Below, one piece after another: positions 6,637 through 10,431 of a stretch of DNA of 10,431 nt (positions are counted from its first letter, which is position 1; each line of letters begins with the position of its first letter). The notes below the pieces were generated by a model. The model was not told where the DNA came from. It did no database searches and worked only from the letters and a program-made list of their open reading frames with translations. The stretch spans positions 1 to 10,431 of the forward strand of contig SOJA01000040.1 of assembly GCA_004376975.1 (NCBI GenBank), read 5' to 3'. The stretch is from Candidatus Bathyarchaeota archaeon. Lineage in GTDB: Archaea > Thermoproteota > Bathyarchaeia > Bathyarchaeales > UBA233. A program made the translations under genes and the position numbers.

Positions 6637-7143
6637 TTATGTGTTCTTCATTTTTTTTATGAAATTCCATATTTTGTCGCCGACGAAATGAACATTTTTG
6701 ATTATAACACCTGTCGTGTTTCTTTTTGCTGCATCCATGTCATAAGCGGCTTCGCCTAATGCAATTATTTTGCCGTGCTTCTCGTCCACGATAAGGACGA
6801 AATCTCCTTTCTTGAATGTTCCTTCAAAGCGAACAATTCCGGGAGCCATCACATTTGCGCCATTGCATATATGCTGGACAGCACCCATATCCACAATAGT
6901 TCTAGGTGTTAAAGCAAAAAGCTCATTGAAAACTAATGTTGGACGGATTTTTCCTTGAATCCTAAAAAGCAATGGGTTTCCGTTTACAAGAAATACATCA
7001 GCAAAACCTGTTTCAACCAGTTCCACATCAACTTTGCTTTTGAAAATCTGATTGAAATCCTTTTTTAGTGTCTCTGAAGCTTCGCTCAAAATTGATTTTG
7101 CCTCTTTTGCTTTCAGAAAATATCTTCGATGTTTCTCTGGCAT
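6637..7143 (-). CDS. PUA-domain RNA-binding protein, MCT-1/Tma20-like
   Basis: The 168-residue protein matches the archaeal relatives of eukaryotic MCT-1/Tma20, which act with ribosomal subunits and tRNA during initiation and recycling. Residues 1-80 form the N-terminal alpha/beta domain, with a basic first helix region. A PUA RNA-binding domain occupies about 82-155, with VDMGAVQHICNGANVMAPGI (84-103) and the later KKGDFVLIV and IIALGEA strands. No catalytic motif is present, so it is not a pseudouridine synthase or archaeosine transglycosylase. The ATG start has a weak purine stretch upstream and a TATA-like box about 25 bp before it, so the message may be nearly leaderless. It diverges from LSm-L37e, another RNA/ribosome pair. 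The exact role is inferred from the family. Confidence 0.85.
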   Translation of the reverse strand: MPEKHRRYFLKAKEAKSILSEASETLKKDFNQIFKSKVDVELVETGFADVFLVNGNPLLFRIQGKIRPTLVFNELFALTPRTIVDMGAVQHICNGANVMAPGIVRFEGTFKKGDFVLIVDEKHGKIIALGEAAYDMDAAKRNTTGVIIKNVHFVGDKIWNFIKKMKNT

Positions 7144-7162
7144 GGTACTTCTCTCTTAGATA

Positions 7163-7172
7163 GGTTTAAATG
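7163..7172 (-). promoter_or_regulatory. Candidate TATA box of the PUA gene
   Basis: On the minus strand catttaaacc lies about 25 bp before the ATG at 7143. It would place the transcription start at or next to the start codon. Confidence 0.4.
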
Positions 7173-7182
7173 GTATAAGTTC

Positions 7183-7195
7183 AAGTATAAAAGAC
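7183..7195 (+). promoter_or_regulatory. Candidate TATA box of the LSm-L37e unit
   Basis: The stretch aagtataaaagac gives a TATA box with transcription starting near 7210, just before the SD gaggg (7210-7214) and the ATG at 7221. It lies within 25 bp of the PUA-gene TATA box, so the two divergent promoters are back to back. Confidence 0.45.
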
Positions 7196-7220
7196 ATAAA
7201 ATGTTGTTCGAGGGTTCAAA

Positions 7221-7448
7221 ATGAGCGAAATGACAACTGAAATACTTGAGCAGAGCCTTGGAAAAATGGTTATTGTTAGATTGAAGGGTGGAAAGGGTTT
7301 GCGTGGGAAGCTAAAGGGATTTGACCAGCATCTGAACTTGGTTCTTGAGGAAACCGAAGACACGACAAACGTTGAAAACGTGAAGAAGTTAGGCTTGATA
7401 ATAGTTCGTGGAGACAATGTTGTTCTCGTATCGCCTCCACCAAGGTGA
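7221..7448 (+). CDS. Sm-like archaeal protein (LSm/SmAP)
   Basis: This 75-residue Sm-fold protein should form a heptameric ring that binds U-rich RNA in the cytosol. The Sm1 motif is visible at about 14-45 ([16 protein letters not shown], with D35 and N39), and Sm2 at 60-72 ([13 protein letters not shown]). An acidic, threonine-rich loop (43-50) separates them. The ATG has the SD gaggg 6 nt upstream. Its stop overlaps the start of the L37e gene as GTGA, which implies translational coupling. The LSm-L37e pairing is a conserved archaeal arrangement that links RNA metabolism to ribosome supply. Confidence 0.95.
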   Translation: MSEMTTEILEQSLGKMVIVRLKGGKGLRGKLKGFDQHLNLVLEETEDTTNVENVKKLGLIIVRGDNVVLVSPPPR

Positions 7449-7642
7449 CAACTTTGGGGAAGGGAACGCCGTCCTTTGGTAAGCACCAAGGAAAAACAGT
7501 CCACATAAAATGTAGACGGTGTGGAAGAAGAGCATATAATGTTACGAAGAAGCAATGTGCAGCCTGTGGTTATGGAAAAACAAAGACTATTAGCAAACAC
7601 TCATGGCGAACTAAGAATCTTAACAGAGAGCGAACCAGTTAA
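7445..7642 (+). CDS. rpl37e: Large-subunit ribosomal protein eL37 (L37e)
   Basis: This is a small zinc-ribbon protein of the large ribosomal subunit. The 65-residue product has the family N-terminus [14 protein letters not shown] (5-18) and two CxxC pairs, C23/C26 (CRRC) and C38/C41 (CAAC), for one zinc ion. It is strongly basic, as expected for rRNA binding. The GTG start overlaps the LSm stop by 4 bp (GTGA), so it is probably translated by reinitiation; no separate promoter or strong SD is visible. It ends 7 bp before the tail of the convergent gene at 7650. Confidence 0.95.
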   Translation: MTTLGKGTPSFGKHQGKTVHIKCRRCGRRAYNVTKKQCAACGYGKTKTISKHSWRTKNLNRERTS

Positions 7643-7649
7643 GACTTGT

Positions 7650-8261
7650 TTATTGCGAATATAGATAGTAACCCTTGTCGACCTTGACGAAAATTAATGG
7701 TCCTTTGCTTCGAACTAGTTCTCCAGCTTTCCTTAAAGCGTTGTTGACTACGTTTAGTATCTGTTCTTCCTCGCTAGTATATCTTGTCTTGTCACGTCCC
7801 AGCTCCATTTTAAGAAGGTTCTCCGCTAATATCAACGTGCCACAGATTTCAGCGTTTCTAATAAGTTTTGATATTATTACATCTTGTATTTCTCTGCGGT
7901 CTGCAAGTTTTCTCCAAAGCGGCTCTGCTTTCTTAAGGATTTCAGTAACTTTGTTCCATCTCCTGGTTTTGTCCTTACCTATTAGGAGTTTCACCCTTTC
8001 TTTCCACTTTTTAAGCCACATACCAGTCCACAAGTCTATAAATTCTTCCAGCTCATCTGGGCTTTCGTTATAGAACTCTTCTAGTTTGTCTACAAGTTCA
8101 CATTCACTTGCTTCTGTTGCCATAAGGTTCCAGTGAACTTTAAGGTAGCTTGTAAGGTCTTCGCATGCTATTTGGAGAACTTTACGGTCAGAACCGAAAA
8201 TGTCCAACATTGGATTTTTGCTCTTCAGTTTTTCTGATAATAGCATTTCTATGAAATTCAT
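7650..8261 (-). CDS. Unrecognised 203-residue helical protein
   Basis: I do not recognise a family. The protein is highly charged and appears almost entirely alpha-helical, with Trp-rich stretches (WTGMWLKKW, 78-86) and repeated Leu/Ile spacing suggesting a helical bundle or coiled-coil contacts. Only the extreme C-terminus (GPLIFVKVDKGYYLY, about 187-201) looks like a beta hairpin. No membrane span, signal peptide, nucleotide-binding or metal motif is visible. The mixed helix-plus-small-beta plan loosely recalls GINS subunits, but I could not match the motifs. The ATG has a good SD (gggag, 6-7 nt upstream). Codon use looks like its neighbours and the frame is clean, so it is very likely a real gene. 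Context (ribosomal and RNA genes) is only suggestive. Confidence 0.8.
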   Translation of the reverse strand: MNFIEMLLSEKLKSKNPMLDIFGSDRKVLQIACEDLTSYLKVHWNLMATEASECELVDKLEEFYNESPDELEEFIDLWTGMWLKKWKERVKLLIGKDKTRRWNKVTEILKKAEPLWRKLADRREIQDVIISKLIRNAEICGTLILAENLLKMELGRDKTRYTSEEEQILNVVNNALRKAGELVRSKGPLIFVKVDKGYYLYSQ

Positions 8262-8290
8262 TGGTTACTCCCGCTTCGAAGTCTTCTCCA

Positions 8291-8307
8291 CTTTAAATCT
8301 AAAGCTG
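8291..8307 (-). promoter_or_regulatory. Candidate core promoter of the unrecognised gene
   Basis: On the minus strand cagctttagatttaaag lies about 30-45 bp before the ATG at 8261, giving a short leader that contains the SD gggag. The TATA match is moderate. Confidence 0.35.
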
Positions 8308-8388
8308 AGGTTTTAATTAAGCTTTATTTATGGTGGCTTCTATAACTATTTTAGATATTTTTCTGCCATATTTCACGTTTAGAAATAT

Positions 8389-8406
8389 TCTGAAGCCCGT
8401 TTCAGA
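8389..8406 (-). terminator. Small hairpin just after the HAD gene
   Basis: A 6-bp stem (tctgaa/ttcaga) with a 6-nt loop starts 5 bp beyond the HAD stop codon. No T-run follows on the minus strand, so it may act as an RNA 3'-end structure and not as a true terminator, or be chance. Confidence 0.2.
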
Positions 8407-8411
8407 GGCAT

Positions 8412-9053
8412 TTAAAGAAAATGTGGAAGTTCGTTGATGTTTTTCAGAATCAAGTTCGGTTTCTCCCTTTCTAACTCTTCTCTTGTGAATATTCCAGACA
8501 AAACAGCAACTGTTTTGGCTCCAGCGTTTCTGCCCGCTTTTACATCTACGATGGAATCACCGACGATTGCACACTCGTTTATCTGGATATCCAGCTGTTT
8601 TGCACACTTTATCAGTGCTTCTGGAGATGGTTTTGGGTTATGAGTGTCCAGCGCAGTTACTATAAGCTGAAAATGTTTGATCAAGCCGAATTTTCTCAGT
8701 TCTTTAGTGACTTCTTCTTTTTTGACATGACGCATTGTCACTAGCGCTAGTTTCGTCTTTTGTGAAAGTTTTTTCAATGTTTCTTGGACATTGGCTATTG
8801 GTTTCGTCTTTGTAGCTGTCACCCTGTAGTATGCATTGAGATACGCATTTAGGAACTTCTTTGCATTAATTCCCCTTATCATGGTGTTTATTGAAAGGTT
8901 TTGTTCAAGTCTCCTTGGGATTTCTGTTGCTATGTCAGTGTCAACGTTTTCTTGTCCTATGGCGGCAAAAGCTGCTTTTGCAGCTTCGTAGTATGCCTCT
9001 GTTGAGTCAACTATTGTACCATCTAGATCTAGAATTAACCCTTTCACTTTCAA
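8412..9053 (-). CDS. HAD-superfamily phosphatase, phosphoglycolate-phosphatase-like
   Basis: This is a soluble phosphohydrolase of the haloacid dehalogenase fold. Its 213 residues show all four motifs: DLDGT (D9 nucleophile, D11 acid/base), motif II in VTM (T106), K141 in PKPSPE, and GDSIVD (D166, D170) for magnesium. A helical C1 cap lies between residues about 15 and 85, as in PGP and beta-phosphoglucomutase relatives, so a small phosphorylated metabolite is the likely substrate. Which one cannot be read from sequence. The start is a TTG at 9053, with a GTG at 9047 as an equal alternative; both keep the fold complete. It diverges from rps10 and shares a compact promoter region with it. No pathway partner is adjacent. 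Confidence 0.88.
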   Translation of the reverse strand: MKVKGLILDLDGTIVDSTEAYYEAAKAAFAAIGQENVDTDIATEIPRRLEQNLSINTMIRGINAKKFLNAYLNAYYRVTATKTKPIANVQETLKKLSQKTKLALVTMRHVKKEEVTKELRKFGLIKHFQLIVTALDTHNPKPSPEALIKCAKQLDIQINECAIVGDSIVDVKAGRNAGAKTVAVLSGIFTREELEREKPNLILKNINELPHFL

Positions 9054-9096
9054 CTTTGGTTTTTCCAGTTTTTATCCTCTAATTCATCTAGGCACT

Positions 9097-9116
9097 CGTT
9101 ATAACTTTTGTTTCGA
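9097..9116 (-). promoter_or_regulatory. Candidate core promoter of the HAD gene
   Basis: On the minus strand tcgaaacaaaagttataac combines a BRE-like tcgaaac with an AT-rich box. Transcription would start near 9076. It abuts the rps10 promoter on the other strand, so the two may compete for TBP/TFB. Confidence 0.4.
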
Positions 9117-9130
9117 TAAGTTTTTATTTA
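9114..9130 (+). promoter_or_regulatory. rps10: BRE/TATA core promoter of rps10
   Basis: The stretch cgataagtttttattta resembles the FKBP promoter of this window (cgaaag plus a T-rich TATA box). The start would be near 9153, leaving a leader of about 30 nt before the ATG at 9185. Confidence 0.5.
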
Positions 9131-9184
9131 TGCTTGAGCGTCTAAGGTAAGTATCATAAATCTGCAAGAGCTGAGATTAGAACG

Positions 9185-9493
9185 ATGGTTAGGAAGGCAC
9201 GAATACGCTTAACAAGTACAGACTATAAGAAGTTAGAAGGGGTATGCCAAGAGCTAAAGGCAATAACTCAGAAGACAGGAGTTAAAATGACAGGTCCGGT
9301 TCCGTTGCCTACTAAGCGGCTGAGGGTTCCTGTTTTGAAGTCGCCTTGTGGTGAGGGAACAGCCACGTGGGATAGGTGGGAGCTGCGTATTCATAAGCGT
9401 CTTATAGATGTTGATGCTGAAGAACGTGTTATGCGGCGTATCATGCGTATCCGGGTTCCGGAAGAAGTGCATGTGACTATAGAGCTTCTTTAA
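9185..9493 (+). CDS. rps10: Small-subunit ribosomal protein uS10
   Basis: uS10 is a component of the 30S head. The 102-residue protein matches the archaeal/eukaryotic S20e-type uS10 over its whole length, with [14 protein letters not shown] (5-18), the tip-loop region [18 protein letters not shown] (37-54), and [14 protein letters not shown] (65-78). The basic loop penetrates the head rRNA. In many archaea rps10 follows the elongation factor 1A gene. Here it has its own promoter and a divergent HAD phosphatase gene upstream, so it appears monocistronic. The ATG start gives the canonical N-terminus; the SD is weak. Confidence 0.97.
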   Translation: MVRKARIRLTSTDYKKLEGVCQELKAITQKTGVKMTGPVPLPTKRLRVPVLKSPCGEGTATWDRWELRIHKRLIDVDAEERVMRRIMRIRVPEEVHVTIELL

Positions 9494-9511
9494 TACGGTC
9501 GTTAATGTAAA

Positions 9512-9529
9512 TTCTATTGTGTTTTTTTG
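9512..9529 (+). terminator. T-run terminator of rps10
   Basis: Seven consecutive T (9522-9528), preceded by an AT-rich stretch, lie 29 bp after the rps10 stop in the 39-bp convergent gap. This is a typical archaeal U-tract 3' end. Confidence 0.5.
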
Positions 9530-9532
9530 CAT

Positions 9533-10333
9533 TTATATGAATGGACTATAGATGTAAGAGATTATTGTGAGAATCAGGCTTGTTGTGAATGTTAAAGCCC
9601 ATGCTGTCTTGTTCCACCGAAAAATTTTAAGTCCGTCTAGTCTTCCGGAGGGGATGAGGTTGAAGAGAGCTATCCATGCGTTGAATACACTGCCAAGAAT
9701 GAGGGCTGTTATGCGGAAAGGAAACGCTACTATCAGAAGTATCGTTGATAGAATAATGTTTGTTAATGGTCCAGCAATGGATATTTTTCCCATGCTTTTT
9801 CTATTCACATATCCTGATACCATAACTGCGCCTGGAGATATTATTTTAAATGGTAAAATAATAGAGATTAACGTTAAAATTGCGCCGGTGGAAACAAGTC
9901 TAAACTCCGCCCAAAAACCCATTCTCTGTGCAGCTATTTTGTGAGCTATTTCATGTATGAAGAATGATGCTGCCAGTATTATTGTGAATGTTGTCAACAT
10001 GACGTAATCATTGAGGAAAATGCTTTGGAACCCGAGAAGGGTCCATGGGTACTCTAAGGATAATCCGATGCCTATGACAAGTAATGCGGCTATTGCTAGA
10101 TGCTTAGTTTCTCTGTTGGTGAAATGTATTTTTCTTCGTGGTGTAAGTGTGTATTCATGTGGTTTTTGTTTTTGAACAATTGTCGGTCTTGTTTCTATTT
10201 TTGGGGCTCTTGCTAACTCCATTCTTGGGCATTCATGATTTTCCGGTAGACGGTGTTGTGAACAGAAATAGCCTCCGCAGTATGCACATCTAAAAGGTAG
10301 GAAGATTTCTTTTTCACATTGGTGGCATTTCAT
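9533..10333 (-). CDS. AN1-type zinc finger fused to site-2 (M50) intramembrane protease
   Basis: The 266-residue membrane protein joins a cytosolic-type zinc finger to an intramembrane metalloprotease. Residues 3-35 form an AN1 finger (C3, C6, C16, C19, C24, H27, H33, C35). A basic linker (about 40-75) follows. Hydrophobic segments lie near 78-95, 108-126, 145-170, 183-203, 207-224 and 245-262. The active site is complete: HEIAH (H127, E128, H131) and NLIPSGRLDG (N225, P228, D233), the two S2P motifs. No PDZ domain or signal peptide is seen. S2P enzymes cut transmembrane helices, often of membrane-tethered regulators; AN1 fingers bind proteins or ubiquitin-like partners in eukaryotes, so the finger may recruit substrate here (inference). 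The ATG has gagg 9 nt upstream. The gene converges on rps10. Confidence 0.92.
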   Translation of the reverse strand: MKCHQCEKEIFLPFRCAYCGGYFCSQHRLPENHECPRMELARAPKIETRPTIVQKQKPHEYTLTPRRKIHFTNRETKHLAIAALLVIGIGLSLEYPWTLLGFQSIFLNDYVMLTTFTIILAASFFIHEIAHKIAAQRMGFWAEFRLVSTGAILTLISIILPFKIISPGAVMVSGYVNRKSMGKISIAGPLTNIILSTILLIVAFPFRITALILGSVFNAWIALFNLIPSGRLDGLKIFRWNKTAWALTFTTSLILTIISYIYSPFI

Positions 10334-10367
10334 TTTTGTGAGCCTCTTATGACTAGAATGTTGGGTT

Positions 10368-10382
10368 GTTGTTATATGTATT
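10368..10382 (-). promoter_or_regulatory. Candidate core promoter of the AN1-S2P gene
   Basis: On the minus strand taatacatataacaa provides a TATA box (acatataa) about 35-50 bp before the ATG at 10333. The leader would be about 14 nt with the SD gagg inside. An inverted repeat abuts it on the upstream side. Confidence 0.45.
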
Positions 10383-10404
10383 AGTTGGCTATTTGACCAA
10401 CTAA
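10381..10404. repeat. Perfect 8-bp inverted repeat upstream of the AN1-S2P gene
   Basis: The arms ttagttgg (10381-10388) and ccaactaa (10397-10404) flank an 8-bp spacer. They touch the upstream edge of the TATA-like box, where a BRE or repressor would bind. The element could be an operator for the protease gene, or the 3'-end hairpin of a gene entering from the right edge. Confidence 0.45.
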
Positions 10405-10431
10405 ACCAACGAAACGGGTCTCATTTCGGGG

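Noticed and set aside
7181..7600. Minus-strand open frame of 139 codons opposite LSm and L37e
   Set aside because: It is a low-complexity Ser/Thr/Phe-rich composition antisense to two well-identified genes, and it would run through the divergent promoter region.
7650..8261. Assignment of the helical protein as a GINS subunit
   Set aside because: Only the general helix-plus-small-beta plan fits; I could not match GINS sequence motifs, so I left it unnamed.
9567..9944. Plus-strand open frame opposite the AN1-S2P gene
   Set aside because: It is antisense to a membrane protease with complete motifs and has no recognisable domain or SD.
1..10431. tRNA, rRNA, CRISPR arrays and mobile elements
   Set aside because: No cloverleaf with a proper TpsiC segment, no regularly spaced repeats, and no transposase- or integrase-like frame was seen in any gap or on either strand.

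Overview
The window is a stretch of archaeal chromosome. The evidence is the gene set: sn-glycerol-1-phosphate dehydrogenase (archaeal lipid backbone), a proteasome beta subunit, the KH-KH-beta-CASP termination nuclease aCPSF1, archaeal SepF, an Sm-like protein paired with ribosomal protein L37e, and uS10. Many genes are preceded by BRE/TATA-like boxes, and several have Shine-Dalgarno motifs. Protein style and gene order fit the TACK side of the archaea, and a Bathyarchaeia-like lineage is my best guess. That placement is inference; I ran no phylogeny or search. Base composition is moderately AT-rich by eye and looks uniform. I saw no insertion sequence, integrase, CRISPR array, tRNA or rRNA.

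Layout: 1-122 is intergenic or the edge of an unseen gene. A small DUF5752-like gene (123-569, minus) diverges from a two-gene unit of long-type FKBP prolyl isomerase and adenylate kinase (821-2198, plus). Converging on that unit is egsA (2247-3296, minus), which shares a divergent promoter region with psmB-aCPSF1 (3500-6071, plus). aCPSF1 overlaps the tail of sepF (6058-6426, minus) by 14 bp. A PUA-domain RNA-binding gene (6637-7143, minus) diverges from the LSm-L37e pair (7221-7642, plus). An unrecognised helical protein (7650-8261, minus) and a HAD phosphatase (8412-9053, minus) follow. Then rps10 (9185-9493, plus) converges on an AN1-zinc-finger/site-2-protease fusion (9533-10333, minus).

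Most of the window is information processing and protein quality control: ribosomal proteins, RNA-binding proteins (LSm, PUA), 3'-end formation and termination (aCPSF1), folding (FKBP) and degradation (proteasome, intramembrane protease). Membrane lipid synthesis (egsA), nucleotide balance (adk) and cell division (sepF) complete a housekeeping region. Several start codons are not the longest possible; for egsA and psmB the longest frames begin upstream of or inside the likely core promoter, so I shortened them.

I did not find a convincing new multi-gene system. The points most worth a second look are the unrecognised 203-residue protein, the AN1-S2P fusion, the FKBP with altered pocket motif, and inverted repeats in the 570-820 and 10381-10404 regions.
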